From: Cercis canadensis
Taxonomy: Eukaryota > Streptophyta > Magnoliopsida > Fabales > Fabaceae
DNA length: 64,000 bases
Reading direction: 5' to 3'
Assembly: GCA_003255065.1 (NCBI GenBank)
Contig: QAOA01007551.1
Location: forward strand, 609,845 to 673,844
The notes below the pieces were generated by a model. It did no database searches. It was not told the DNA's origin and saw nothing but the letters and a program-made list of their open reading frames with translations. Both the position numbers and the translations under genes were made by a program. Positions 11,760-24,290 of the stretch are shown here, piece after piece; the stretch's first letter is position 1; each line of letters begins with the position of its first letter.

Positions 11760-12125
11760 TGTTATGGAAATCGAGCAAGAAAGTAAACAGATAAACAGAT
11801 GCACACATAGATTTACGTGGGTCACCCAATTAGGGCTACATCCACGGGTAGCGGCAGATCAAAGTTTCACTATGGAATCAAGAATACAATACTCAGCCTC
11901 TCTTTCACTCTTTCTGTCTGTCACATAACCCTAGAAACAAAGGATGAATTTATAGCCTTTGTTTTACTGTTAGAGTCCCTAGAATACTAGAATTAGTATT
12001 CTAGTTAGACTAGGACTCTTCTATAAGACAGACTAGACAAATTAAGATTCTACTAGGACTCCTCTATAAGACAAACTAGACAAATTAGAATTCTAAACAG
12101 ATTAGGATTCAAGACATCCTTTACA
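11760..12125 (-). repeat. 5' LTR of the unit-2 copia fossil
   Basis: A 366 bp LTR beginning (plus strand) TGTTATGG and ending CCTTTACA. The initiator-Met-type primer-binding site lies just inside it, which fixes the element on the minus strand. Confidence 0.9.
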
Positions 12126-13929
12126 ATGTTCTGTGAGTGAGGAATAAATCCAACTTATCACTAGCCTATTTTTTCATTGCCAAAGAACATAATCTGAATT
12201 GAAGATCATTGTCCCTACACTTGCAGATGCAGTATCTGTCACCAAGACCAATTGATTTGGACATCGACAAGTACCTTCCAAAATGTCCTCATAACCATTA
12301 GCAATTACAATATTCAACAATTGATTTCTCCATATGAGATAATTGCTCTAATCATGCTTGATTGTGAGAGTTTGACCAAATGCAAGAAGATTGGGTTTGA
12401 CACCAGCCGAATGTGTAGACATGGTTCTTGTGGAAAACTCACTACCAACATTCTCAAATTCCTTCAATGGTGACACAGAGATAGTTGTGTGTTTTGCCAT
12501 TGATGAAACTCTGATAACATGTAAATCTAACAGTAAGAGAAGAAAGAAAGAAGACAGAACAGTTATGCAGAAGATAGAAAACCCAAAACGAGAAAGCGAG
12601 ACAGAGAAAATGAATATAGACAAAAAGTTGTGAACTATTCTCAATTAATAGCATACTTAACCTTACACAATATATGGATAGCCAAGTAGCTAATTTAACT
12701 GACCTATTGTCATACTAGCGATCTAACTAATTGCCAGATCAGCATAACTATCTGCTATTAACTGTTAATGCTAATTTGGTGCTTTTGCTACTATCTTAAC
12801 AAGACTTAGATATATTTGAAAAATTGGTAACAACTTTTCCAATTGGTCTTTTGGATGCGTTCTAAGAATGACTAATAAGCCTATTCACTGTATTGCACAA
12901 TTGGGAAAAACCTGTCTAGGAAGCAAGTTTTACGTGGATGTTCAGCCAACGTTCATGTAAATTGTTTTAGATTTACTTTAATGAAACAAGCATTACAGAT
13001 CCAACCAAAAAAAAAAAAAATAGTGCACTTGGAAAATTCAATCACCTAAGTAGATTGATAGTCAAAAAAACAAAATAACTGAGTATATTGTTAATGATAC
13101 ACTATATTGGTTCTTCGAGGAGTGAGAGATAATCACTTAACAATTAAGCTCCCACTTGAGTAATTGAGGAAAAATGTGGGGCACCCTTAGTGAGTATGTG
13201 AGGCAAGAAAGAAAGGTGCTGTAGGTGAAAGGCACATAGATACGTGAACACGTTATAGCATAACGGGGATAAGAGGAGAGTGCTTATGTGACAAAGTAGG
13301 GAGTAATTAATAATGATGGTTGAATTTGTTAATTAATGGACAGTAAATGAGGTATTTATATTAAGACTGTGACTCTTGGGCAGTAATGGCCTTTAAATAG
13401 CAAGTTAAATGTTAATAGGTGGTAGGTTATAAATATTAAGATAAGTAAGAGAATGACGTCCAGCACATATATGCAAAGGATACTCAAAATGATTCATGTA
13501 GGTTAAAGGAACTATATCTATGTAATTAGGCCATTAGTAAAGGGTAGAATAGGTACTAAGTTGGTGGATGGGTTAATACAAGGTTGACCTAGACATCTAA
13601 GGGATAATCAAGATACAATGCCTAAAAACGTGATACTCATGGGGGCCCATAGGGTGATATTGACTTGCTTCTTAACTAACGCATCTCAGATGATTTTTAG
13701 GGTATTGGAGTGTCTGTGAATCCCTGTTAGAGTCATAATTCTTGTTTAAACTTCAATCTTATCTTAAGGTACATTCACATGATAAAGTAGTGTGTAAGTT
13801 TGTGGCCATGTCTGCAGGTCCCACGTAGGCATGAAGCTGTCACTAAGCTGACATGTCAAAACAAGAATGGCCAAGGGAGGTGTTCACTGCATGGCAAAGA
13901 ACTAGTTCACAAAATTTAATGCAGCTCTT

Positions 13930-14290
13930 TTGTTTGACGTGCACAAATAACAACCATTGATCAATTTGGCAAGGGAAAGCATTCCGATATAAATGCAATA
14001 ATGAGTATGATTCCCGTGCAGAGTCCAGGTGCAAAATAACTTAGCAATGTTTTTGAGTGAGGAATTGAGATTAAAGTATCCCTTATGTTTCGATTCATTG
14101 CCATTATATTTCTTAGATTCCTCCTTTCCCATTTTCCCTTTCACTTTTCCAAAAATCACACAGTTCCCAAATCTCTCTCTGATTCTTTCCACTTTTCCTA
14201 TCTTTGATTGTTATCCTAAACCATCCGTTCTCATTCCTTCGGTTTCAGCTCGCCCCGTCTCTACTGAAACGGTTTCAATCGCCACAAAAG
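13930..14290 (+). promoter_or_regulatory. Promoter-like block and leader exon of unit 2
   Basis: TTGACG lies near 13934 and a TATAAAT box at 13988-13994, at the same place as in unit 1. The leader ends AAAAG before GTAAAAG at 14291. The next acceptor-like site is ATAG at 14491-14494. The sequence around the TATA box is less clean than in units 1 and 3. Confidence 0.35.
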
Positions 14291-15040
14291 GTAAAAGAAG
14301 TTAGCAATTCCAGTTTTTGCATGTTTAAGACTGGTTTTGTTGGTTGCATTAGAAAATTTATAAATCAAAGAGTTGGATCTTAAGATGTTAGCTGAGAATA
14401 AAGAAAGCATTTTAACCTAATGAAAATGGAGAAATTTATAGAAGAAAATCTATCGAGAAAAAGAGTGAAGGCTGTTTTTCCGAAAATTTTATAGGAACTT
14501 AATAAATTGAAGGCGCATTTATTTACTGATTAAATGTGATCAGTCTAATTTCGCACTCAAGGTATGATTCTTTCTAACACAGCATTTTCTTTATAATGTT
14601 TTCTGAATAGGGACTGTAGCTGCAAGGTGTTGTACATGGCAGAAGCATGATTATAATAGGCATTTGATTATTATAGTTTGTTTTTATGGCTTCTTGGGGA
14701 ATTTGACCTTCTCCATTGCAAGTCTAATGTGCTGTTGCTTGTTATAGATGCGATAAGATTCTAGCTTTTGTTCTCACTTTGTGCTTTATTAGGCATTTAT
14801 CAGTCCTTAATATGTTTTTTGTTAAAAGTTCTTTTGGAAGCGTCTTTTACTCTCTTGTTTTCCATCTTCATCAAATTTCTTGCTTCTTTCTCGGAATTTC
14901 ATTTTGTTATTCAAGAAGTGCAATCCTGGTAATTATTATTTTTAGGCTCTAGCAAGAAATCACTATTAGGGTCTTTCTTATGTTTAGATTTCACGTTTCA
15001 TTCCTTATGACCCCAAGTTTTTCCGAAGACAACTTACATT

Positions 15041-15475
15041 GCTTCTTGCAGTTTGGTATTTTGGTCTTGTGGGCTGGATAGAACCGTTCATTTGCATCAC
15101 ACAAGAGGACGGATTGCTTTTATGTAAACGATGAACCTGACATCATTATTGTAAGTACAAGCTATTACATACCTGAACTGTGATATACAAGTTCTGTCCC
15201 TATTTATAGCATTTAATGTGTTATTATTTTATGTTGCATTTAGGAAAAACTTGTGGACCAAATAAATCAGGATGCCTAATCTTCCTCTTCATAGTTCCCC
15301 ATAGTTTTAGACCAGGATGCCTTCCCAAAGTGCTTGGAAGAGAGCACTCTAGCCAAGATAGGGTTTAGGATATAGATCATGTTACATTTGGATTTACAAC
15401 TAAGAAATTCAATGATATGACCCTGTCATCCCACAACATGTGGGAGTACCTTTGATCCCCAATTACTCTTTTGAT
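15041..15475 (+). repeat. Direct repeat D1, unit 2
   Basis: Matches D1 of units 1 and 3, beginning GCTTCTTGCAGTTTGG. The partner copy D2 follows the hairpin at about 15901-16325. Confidence 0.8.
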
Positions 15476-15860
15476 GCTTCTTCAGCTTTCAGCAACCTTT
15501 CTTCTGAATTCTGCATGGGGGTTTGTTGTCCTACCCCAAGCTGTAAATGGGTTTGATCAATTTGGCTCAGAGGAGTTGATGTGTCATCATCTCCATTTCC
15601 GACATTAGTATCGACAACTTTGTTCATTGCCTCCAAAGTGTTCCTCTTTTTGGATTTGGGTAAAACAAATACACAAATACGAAAAGAAGAACAACGCTTA
15701 AGAGACACCAAACAATTATGTCGATGCTAATGTCATCAATGGAGATCATTGACTCATCAACTCCTCTTGGCGAAATTGATCGACCCCATTTTCAGCATGG
15801 GGTAGGTGAGCAATCCTCCATGCGAGATTCAGAAGAATGATTGCTCAAGTCTGAAGAAGT
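15476..15860. repeat. Long imperfect inverted repeat H2 (hairpin)
   Basis: Same structure as H1. Left arm GCTTCTTCAGCTTTCAGC..., right arm ending TCTGAAGAAGT, centre around 15668. The left arm reads outward on the minus strand for 82 codons (LSQIDQTHLQLGVGQQT, then EERLLKAEEASKE). The right-arm frame is shorter and stops earlier. The stem centre has more mismatches than H1 or H4. Confidence 0.82.
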
Positions 15861-15900
15861 AACAAAAGGTAGACAGGTATCTAACTCTGATTTTTTTTTT

Positions 15901-16325
15901 TTTTCTTGCAGCTCGGTATTTTGGTCTTGTTGACTGGGTAGAACCCTTCATTTGCATCACACGATGGGAATGATTGCTTTTATGTAAACAATGAACCTGG
16001 TGTCATTACTGTAAGTACAAGCTATTACATACATGAACTGTGATATACAAGTTCTGTCCCTATTTATAACATTTAACGTGTTATTCTTTTATGTTGCATT
16101 AGGAAAAACTTGTGGACCAATAAATCAGGATGCCTAACCTTCCTCTTCATAGTTCCCCATTGTTTCAGACCAGGATGCTTTCCCAAATTGCTAGGAAGAG
16201 AGCACTCTAGCCGAGATAGGGTTCAGGATATGGATCATTTTACATTTGGATTAACCGCTAAGAGATTCAGTGGTATGACCCTGTCATCTCACAGCATGTG
16301 GTAGTATCTTTGATCCCCAACTACA
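15901..16325 (+). repeat. Direct repeat D2, unit 2
   Basis: Second copy of the D segment, with the same strings as D1 (GGTATTTTGGTCTTGTTG, TTTGCATCACAC, AGGAAGAGAGCACTCTAGCC). It also contains a 64-codon open frame (16110-16304) that is not open in the other units, so I do not treat it as a gene. Confidence 0.78.
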
Positions 16326-16695
16326 AGAAAATATACACATCTTGAGAACATGTTTGGAGTCCGAGTGATGGTGATGACTAGAGATGGAGGGCGTTTTGTA
16401 AACAAAGTCAATTAAACGGCAAGAAATGGAGGCTGTTATAGCTTCAGTTTTCTGATTAATGCTAGGTAGGATCTATAATCAGACTTCAGATTTAATAGCC
16501 GCAGGCTTGCAGATCCCAAAGGTATGGCATAATTCCACTTTAAATTTTGTTAATTTCTTAAATAGAAAAAATATCTTTCTTGGGCTAACTCTTTAAAATG
16601 TTTGAAAAATCTCTTTGTTTGGGATAAATTATGAAAATATTTGCAATCAGTTAAACTCGTTCAATGGTTTGATTAGCCAGGTGAAATAAAGATTT

Positions 16696-16750
16696 ATGTG
16701 TGTGTGTGTGTGTGTGCTTTGAAGTTGTGATGGTGTGTGTGTGTGTGATG
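16696..16750. repeat. (GT)n microsatellites, unit 2
   Basis: Two GT runs separated by about 20 bases, at the place where units 1 and 3 carry TA runs. Confidence 0.9.
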
Positions 16751-16765
16751 GTTAATATTGTAGAA

Positions 16766-17725
16766 TGAGAGTTGCAGAGTCTATTGTTAGAGGGGTTGAA
16801 TACGAATTGTTTAAATTTGTTTAAGAACTAGTTCTTTGACAAATACCAGATTTGAATACAAAGAGATAACATAATAAACCATTTTGAACAAAACAGAGAT
16901 TGATCCAGAAACTCAAAGATGGAGAGAAAAAAAAAATCTGCAAGAGTTTTTATAGTGGTTCAGCCTAACATGCCTAAATCTACTTCTCCCATATCATGGG
17001 GTTCCACTATTCTTCAAGTTTATTTTTTCAAGTTTCTTCAAGCTTCACAACCATGGTTTTTGTTTTTCAAGTTAACCATGAACTCTCTCTCTCTAACTCA
17101 CTAGAGATCACTTTCATAGATTTCTCCCATAGAAATCCAGATACAAACACCCAAGTGTTTTTGTTCAACCCCAAAGAAGAAACTCTCTTATAAAGTAGAA
17201 ATGATACAATAAAGTTCTTGAACCATGAAGAGATAACCGAGAGGAAGAAGAAGAGTAAAACTCTTAACAATGACTTCCTTCTCTCTCTAAAATATTTTCT
17301 TCTCACTTCTCTTCATGCATTGACGAAGCCTTACGAGTTCCCTTATTTTATTTCCTTTCTTGTGCACATGAAGGACAAAGAGGAAGGCAAAGAAGAAGCC
17401 ACCTACCGGCTGACACAATGTCAATCAACCAAAAAGCTTTTGTCCTTTTGTTCTAAAAAGTCTTACTTTGTATAAGAAAAATAGATAAACTTTTCTTTGA
17501 AACAAGGACCTTACATTAGTCACTTCAAGAAAGCACTTTCCAATCTCAACTATCATAACTCTTAGTTAGATTGTAAAAGGCTAAATTTGGCTGGAGTCCT
17601 CGACAAGCTTGTCTACATCAACAATATTTGAAACTCTCATTATCAGGTAGAGCTTCATCACAGAAGCAAGAACTAGTTATTCAAGGCTTCTGTTCTAAAT
17701 AATAATTTAGAGAAAAACAACACAG
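16766..17725 (-). mobile_element. Copia LTR fossil (solo or truncated), same family as the 39.7-48.0 kb elements
   Basis: Begins TGAGAGTT, the inner LTR edge seen at 46904, and keeps family features such as AGAGGGGTTGAATA and TTATAGTGGTTCAGCCTAA. The match to the LTR at 46904-47986 is diverged but collinear. No internal retroelement genes adjoin it. It marks a second retroelement event private to unit 2. The right end is uncertain because the unit resumes only near 17727, with part of its tail missing. Confidence 0.6.
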
Positions 17726-18666
17726 ATTAATAATTTATTAACACACTGAGATGGAATTGATTAATCTATCTGATTATTTTCATATTTCTTTTCTTCCTAT
17801 ATATTGCTTCTTTTTCTTTCATTTTTCTAGTTTTGCTGACTTTACGTATTTATATGTACATTATGTCAAGGAACCAGTCGCATGAACAGCTTAAGCTTAT
17901 GGCAATGTAGTGCATACGTTTGGTGAATTTGGATAGAGCATAATGCCTGTACTTTTAAGAACTTCCTGGACCTTAGGGCTGGTTTTGGACAAGATTCTTT
18001 AGTTGATCTGTTTTTGATCTTTTGCCCATCGTCTTTTTAGGGTAGTATTCCTCTCAGTAGCAAGAAAGATTGTATAGGTATATTGCATTAATCCTCTTTT
18101 GTTTTATTGCATTAGTAATCTTCTACTTTGGTACTGCGTCCTTCCTTGTCTTAATGAAATTACTCTTTTATGAAAAATAGAAATTCTTCTATGACTTTTG
18201 CTTTAGCACAGCTTCTGCCCTCCTTTATAAATCCTCTTCTAAATTTACCAAACAAGCCTTCCACTTGAAAGCCAATGGTCAAACCAATAAAAAAGGTTGA
18301 TTTATATCACTATCTATGTTTGCAGCTCCATTTTAATTTGTTGGTTTATTGATTCACCAAATGAACTTCTATTGTGCTCTATGTTTCCATACTGAGGTGT
18401 GCATTTGAGGGATGCTTCTGTTTTCCTTTCCTTAGCCAATTCCTTTGACTTCTTTAAGATCATAAAATTATTATTCCTTTATAATGTTTTCTTTCACATT
18501 ACTAACACATGAACATTTGTTATGTCAATTTGCTTTGCATCAAATTGATGATGTCCTTTAGGCCAGGCTGAATTGTTCATCACAACTCACTAGAAGAAAA
18601 GAAGGATCCACTGTAAAAGAAGAGCTAGGACTGTAAGTATTATATACGTGAAACAATGCAATGGAT

Positions 18667-19450
18667 GTTGTCCTTATTAATAGCTTGTAACGCATTATTA
18701 TTCAATTAATGGTGCATGTAGGAAAAGCTTATCAACCAAATGAATCTGGATGCCCTCATCCTCTACAGAGTTCCCAATTTTCTCAAATCAGGATTCATTT
18801 GCCTAATTCCTAGCATGCAATTAAATTACATTATATGCAGCTTGCAAATATATTTGGAGTTTGAGGGACTCACAACAAGACATGGAGGGTATTTTGCAAT
18901 CTGAGGAAAATAGACAGGAACAGAGGGACGCACCATAGCATCCATCTTGAAAAATTGCTTTGTGGGATCCCTATAAAGGTTGCAAATTCAACTGCTAGAA
19001 ATCCCAGGTATAACTCTGAAAAATGTTTGCAACCAGTCAAACTTTTCAAATGGTTTGATTAGGCTCGAAAGATATAGTTTAGTACTTTTTCAGTTATGAG
19101 AGGTTATTCCACATCATAACAATCTATACTTTATAGCACAGTTTCTAAGGAATCTTACAAAGAGTAAAAGAAACAGTAAACCTGACATATTTGAATTTGT
19201 TATAACATCTGAATGCTTTGAAGTTATGATGGTTTAATAGTGTACTAGATGTAGTATAGCTGTACACATATGTATAACAGAATATGCTAAAGATTAACCT
19301 AAACAATTTCTACCACCAGAATATGTTTTAGCAAGGCTTTACATGGTTGTTGGATGGAACAAAATCTGATATTGCAGGGTTAACTTTCAGACGTGAAATC
19401 ACCATTGCTAGTTATTACAAAGCACAATTTAGGAAATGGTGGTCATAGTT
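18667..19450 (+). repeat. Older, diverged copy of a unit tail inside unit 3
   Basis: This stretch follows the course of D2 and the unit tail (about 5150-6110 in unit 1) with clear but weak similarity. Examples are TAGGAAAAGCTTATCAACCAAATGAATC against TAGGAAAAACTTGTGGACC, then TTTGAAGTTATGATGGTTTAATAG, GTACACA and TTACATGGTTGTTGGATGG. It indicates an earlier duplication round than the one that made units 1-3. Confidence 0.65.
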
Positions 19451-19479
19451 ATGGTCAAAGGAGGGATTGCTAGAGCGGA

Positions 19480-19615
19480 CCTACAGTCATACCAGTCAGA
19501 TGCGTGGTCATATTAACGGCCTGGTTTAAACTATTGGACCATTTTGATGGTTGAACCACTCAAAGCCAGTAAGAACCTGTGCGAACCAATGAATCGGTCA
19601 CGTTTATATAACTTC
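19480..19615 (+). repeat. Dispersed repeat, partner at about 29070-29215
   Basis: Shared with the segment after unit 4: CTTGGTTTAAACTATTGGACCATTTTGATGG-type sequence, differing at a few positions. It ends near TATAACTTC. It adjoins diverged unit sequence both times, which suggests that it belongs to the older unit version. Confidence 0.8.
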
Positions 19616-19619
19616 TTAG

Positions 19620-21803
19620 CACCTGTAAATATATAATTTTAGGACTAGATTAGGGTTCCAAGAAGTTCACACAAGTTTGAGAATTGAAGGAGAGAAAAGA
19701 GCAAGGCTTGGAGATGGAGATGGCGACGATTCTTCATCCAATCGAGTTTTTCTTCTTCTACTCTTCTTGAATTATGTTTAGAATAAGTACTAGGACGTTT
19801 TACTTTTTGATTATGAACTAATTTTATTTTCTAGGGCTACGATGTAGTCTAACTATGATGTTTTGATTTTCTTTTATCGAATTAATTGTTGTGAGAAAAC
19901 AGAGCGCAAGTGCACGCTATTGTTTTACAAATAATATAATAAAAGTGAGTTATCGTTCCCACGATGATTAAATCTACTAATTACCAAAATTGGGTTAATC
20001 CTAACTTTATCTGATCAATTGACTATGGAGAAATTGTAAGAATAAACTAATTTAAACTAAAAGTAAACAAAAACAGATAAAAATCAAGAATTAATCTATA
20101 GAGAAATATCTATGGTTTTTTATTTCACCATAGCTATTTCGATTTGATATTCCTAATTCATTAACCAATAACAATCTTCCTAATTGCTAGTCAAGGACCC
20201 TAAATTATTTATTAGTCTTTCCTAAGGTCAAACAAAAATATTTATAAGTTATAAACTCACTATATTCCTATGTGAATTGCAAATAACTTAGAAATTCATT
20301 TAATTATTTGATTCTCTTTAATTGATTACACAGGTCATGGAGGTCTATCATTATCCCACATGCAACCTATGTTCTTAATCCCTATGAACTTTAATTACAA
20401 ATTACCTCCCAGTCTCATTGTAATTATCTAATCAACGAATTGGTGATCAAACAATTAGAAACATGAAGAATTAAGAAGAAAAAGACAATTAATAAATGAG
20501 TTATTGCTTTAAAGAAATAGAAAATTACAAATCTTTCTAGCTAGGCTACATCATAGCCCTAGAAGGGAATTTAGTTCATGACAGAAAAGTAAAATAGAAT
20601 TGATAAGAGTCTAGACATAGATGAGAAGAAAGAGGAATAAAACTCAATGTAAAAGCTTAGATTTGTTGTCACCAATCCTTGTCTTGCCTCCTCTCTGCTC
20701 TCCAAAAAGTTTCCAAATTCTAGAGTGAGTAATAAATTAAAACCTAAAAGTTATTTAAATACTTAACACACACTACTCCTAATTCTCTTAAGAAACTAAA
20801 TTACATCTACGGAGAAACAAGTAACTGACGTTGGGATGCTGGAATTCTGGTGCTGGGCATGTACTGGCATCACGACACTGCCTTGCGGCTTTGGGACACC
20901 TAGGAGCTTGGCTAAATGAGGCATTGGCAGAGAATTAGTGTAGCGACACCCATAAGCTTGCTTCAATGGGAATTTGGCAGAGGAGCAGCGTAGCGATGCT
21001 GCCTTGGTAGCGTAACAATGCCCAGAAACTGCTTCAACTTGCCAAAACTTCTCCTAAATGCATCTTACACCAAAAATTTCCACATTTCACATTAAACCTA
21101 CAAAAAGGACAGAATTAATTAGTTTAAAGCTCACAAATCTTAAGAAACAAACACAAAATTAAGCTAAAAGCATCTATAAAGTGGATATTAAATCCGCTTA
21201 ACATTAATCTATGAATTATTTTCTTTGATTGAGTGTTCATCTTTTTGCTTAATGCATCTAATTAATTCGTTATTAATTAGATATTGGGTTAATCATAATG
21301 AAACTAGAAGGATATTTATGTGTCTAGTTAATTGGGATGAATGTCATAGATTGCATGTGGGGTAGGAATATTCCTCCATGGTTTGTGTCATTACATGGGA
21401 TCCATAGAACTCAATGAATTTTTAGTTATTTAATTCATATAGGAATATAGTGGATTAGCAATTATGATTGTTTTCGTTAAACCTTGGAAGAGGCTAGTAA
21501 AAAGATTAGGAAATCTCGACTATAAATTAGAAAAATAATTCTAGATTAATAAGATATGAAATTTAATTAGGATTAGTTATGATGAAATCGAAAAGCCTGG
21601 GCTTTATTTTCATAGTTGAATATTGATTTTACTTGCTTTCATTTTATTTCTAACTTTCCTCAATTATCATTTGCACAGATAAAGTTAGAGCTAATTCAAT
21701 TTTGATACTTAATAGCAATAAATCCTCATGAGACGATAACTTACTCACTCTATATTATTTGTTAACGATAGCATATACTTCAGTTCACTTTTCGCAAAAC
21801 AAT
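19620..21803. mobile_element. Gypsy-type LTR fossil interrupted by a second LTR of its own family
   Basis: The flanks 19620-19886 and 21204-21803 together follow the reverse complement of the LTR in the middle. Both have the TCTAGGGCTACGATGTAG-type motif, CCTATATGAATT, CCTTGGAAGAGGCTAGTAA and a GCAAGTGCAC-like outer part. So an older LTR copy was split by a later copy in the opposite direction. No coding part is present. The family is that of the 41.4-43.3 kb gypsy piece. The left end is uncertain. Confidence 0.65.
19887..21203 (-). mobile_element. Solo LTR, gypsy (Athila-like), with 5-bp target duplication
   Basis: A 1317 bp unit starting TGTTGTGAG and ending CCGCTTAACA, flanked by TTAAT on both sides (19882-19886 and 21204-21208). 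The outer sequence CGCAAGTGCACG and the body resemble the LTR at 41936-43331, which is joined to a gypsy-type primer-binding site. It is a solo LTR inserted into an older LTR of the same family. Confidence 0.8.
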
Positions 21804-23189
21804 AGAAAACCAAAAATGAAAAAGAGAGAGCAGAGAAAATGAGTATAGATACAAAATTGTGAACTATTCTCAATTAATAGCATATTGAAACTTACACAAC
21901 ATATAGATAGCCAAGCAGCTAATTTAATTGAGCCACAGCTGTCATACCAACTATCTAACTAATTGATAGTTGTCCTAACTAATTGCCAAATCAGCATAAC
22001 TATCTGCTGTTAACTGTTAATGCTAATGTGGTGCTTTCGCTACTATCGTAAAAAGAGTCACATATATTTGAAAATTTGGTAACAATTTTTCCAAATGGTC
22101 TTTCGCATGCGTTCTAAGAATGACTAATGAGCCTATTCCCTGTCTTGCACATTTGAGAAAAATCTGTCTAGGAAGCAAGTTTTTAGTGGATGTTCAGCCA
22201 ATGTTCATGTAAACTGTTTTACATTTAGTTTAATGAAACAAGCATTTCAGATCCAACGAAAAAAAATGGTGCACTTGGAAAATTCAATCACCTAAGTAGA
22301 TTCATAGTTAAAAAAACAAAATAACTGAGTAGATTGTCAGTTATACACTATATTAGATCTTCGAGGAGTGAGAGATAAGCACGTAACAATTAAGGTCCCA
22401 GTTGAGTGATTTAGGAAAAGCGTGGGGCTCCCTTAGTGAGTTTGTGAGGCTAGAAAGGAAGGTGCTGTAGGTGAAAGGCACATAGATAAGTGAACACGTT
22501 ATAGCATGACAGGGATAAGAGGAGATTGCCTCTATGAGGAAGTAGGGAGGAATCATTAATGATCGTTGAATTTCTTAATTAATGGAAAGTAAATGAGGTA
22601 TTTATATTTGGAATATGAATCGGGCATTAATAGCCTTTAAATAGCAAGTTAAATGTTAATTATGTGGTAGGTTATAAATATTAAGATAAGTAAGAGAAGG
22701 AGGTCTGGCACATATGTGCAAAGGATACACAAAATGGTTAATGTAGGTTAGAGGAACTATATCTATGTAATTAGGCCATTGCAGCCATTAGTAATGGGTA
22801 GAATAGGTACTAAGTTGGTCTGTAGATTAATACAAGGTTGACCTGGACATCTAAGCATATATAAGGTTAAATCAAGATACAATGCCAGAGAACGTGATAC
22901 TCATGGGGCCCATGGGGTGGTATCGACATGCGTCATAACTAGTGCATCTTAGATGATTTTTAGAGTATTGGGTGTTTGTGGACCCCTATTAGAATCCCAA
23001 GTCTCGTTTAAACTTCAACCTTATCTTAAGGTATTTTCATATGATAAAGTAGTGTGTAAGTTGGTGGACCATGTCAGAAGGTCCCATGTAGGTATGAAGC
23101 TGTCACTAGGCTGACATGTCAAAAAAGGAATGGCCAAGAGAGGTGTTCACTGCGTGGCAAACAACTAGTTCACAAAATTTTATGCTGCT

Positions 23190-23551
23190 CTTTTGTTTGA
23201 CGAGCACAAATTACAACCGTTGATCAATTTGGCAAGGGACATGCACCCCTATAAATGCAACCATGAGTATGATTCCCGTGCAGATTCCAGGTGCAAATAA
23301 GTTAGGTATGCGGTAGAGTGAGGGATTGAGATTAAAGTATTCCTTACGTTTCGATTCATTGCATTTATATTTCTTCCATTCCTCCTTCCCCATTTTCCCT
23401 TTCACTTTTCCAAAAATCACAGAGTTCCCAAATCTCTCTCTGATTTTTTCCACTTTTCCTATATTTGAGTGATGCCCTTAACCATCCGTTCTCATTCCTC
23501 TGGTTTCAGCTCGCCTAGTCTCTCCTCAAAAGGTTCCAATCGCCACACAAG
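23190..23551 (+). promoter_or_regulatory. Promoter-like block and leader exon of unit 3
   Basis: TTTGACGAG lies near 23197 and the TATA box CTATAAATG at 23249-23257. The leader exon ends ACACAAG before GTAAAAG (23552). An acceptor-like TTTATAG ends at 23757. The layout matches units 1 and 2. Confidence 0.42.
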
Positions 23552-24290
23552 GTAAAAGAAATTAGCAATTCCAGTTTTTGCATGTTTATAAGATTGGTTT
23601 TGTTGGTTGCATTAGAAAATTTATAAATAAAAGCTTTGAATCCTGAGCTGTTAGCTGAGAATAAAGAAAGCATTTTAACCTAATGAAAATGGAGGAATTT
23701 ATCGAAGAAAATCCATCGAGAAAAAGAGTTAAAGCTGTTTTTCCCAAAATTTTATAGGAACTGAATAACTCGGAAGCCCGTTTATTTACTGATTTGATGT
23801 GATCATTCTAATTTCACACTCAAGGTATGATTCTTTCTAAAACAGCATTTTCTTTATAATGTTTTCTGAATAGGGACTGTACCTACAAGGTGTTGTACAT
23901 GGCAGTAAGCATGATTATAATAAGCATTTGATTATTATAGTTTGTTTTTATGGCTTCTTAGGGAATTTGACATTCTCCATTGCAAGTCTAATGTGCTGTT
24001 GCTTGTTACAGATGCGATCAGATTCTCGCTTTTGCTCTCACTTTGTGCTTCATTAGGCATTTATCAGTTCTTAATGTGTTTTTGGTTAAAAGTTCTTTTC
24101 CTCTCTTGTTTTCGATCTTCATCAAATTCCTTGTTTCTTTCTCGGAATTTCATTTTGTTATTTAATAAGTGCAATCCTGATAATTATGATTTTTAGGCTC
24201 TTGCAGGAAATCATTATTAGGGTCCTTCTTATGTTTAGATTTCATAGTTCTTTCCTTATTACCCCAAGTTTTTCCGAAGACAACATCCAC

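Larger units (their letters stand above)
7421..12125 (-). mobile_element. Ty1/copia LTR retrotransposon fossil inserted in unit 2
   Basis: A copia element lies on the minus strand between two LTRs (7421-7763 and 11760-12125). The gene order gag, protease, integrase, reverse transcriptase, RNase H defines Ty1/copia, and the gag style suggests the Tork/Tnt1-like lineage. A primer-binding site matching initiator Met tRNA (TGGTATCAGAGC on the minus strand) adjoins the 5' LTR at about 11747-11758. Hand comparison of the LTRs gives about 9-10% difference. With usual plant substitution rates this suggests an insertion a few million years old. The coding part is broken, with about ten interruptions, so this is a fossil. 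The insertion is absent from units 1, 3 and 4. Confidence 0.92.
6617..17835 (+). repeat. Tandem segmental unit 2
   Basis: Same landmark order as unit 1: head at 6617, GTGAAACAATGCAATG at about 7400, frame block at 12126-12640, promoter-like block near 13930-13994, leader exon ending 14290, D1, inverted repeat (15476-15860), D2, and tail to 17835. It is longer because a 4.7 kb copia element sits at 7421-12125 and an LTR piece of about 1 kb sits at 16766-17725. It is the most diverged of the three nearly full units in the hairpin segment. Confidence 0.9.

Noticed and set aside
16110-16304. 64-codon open frame in D2 of unit 2
   Set aside because: The matching positions in units 1 and 3 are not open, and the peptide has no recognisable motif. 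It is a chance frame within a repeat.
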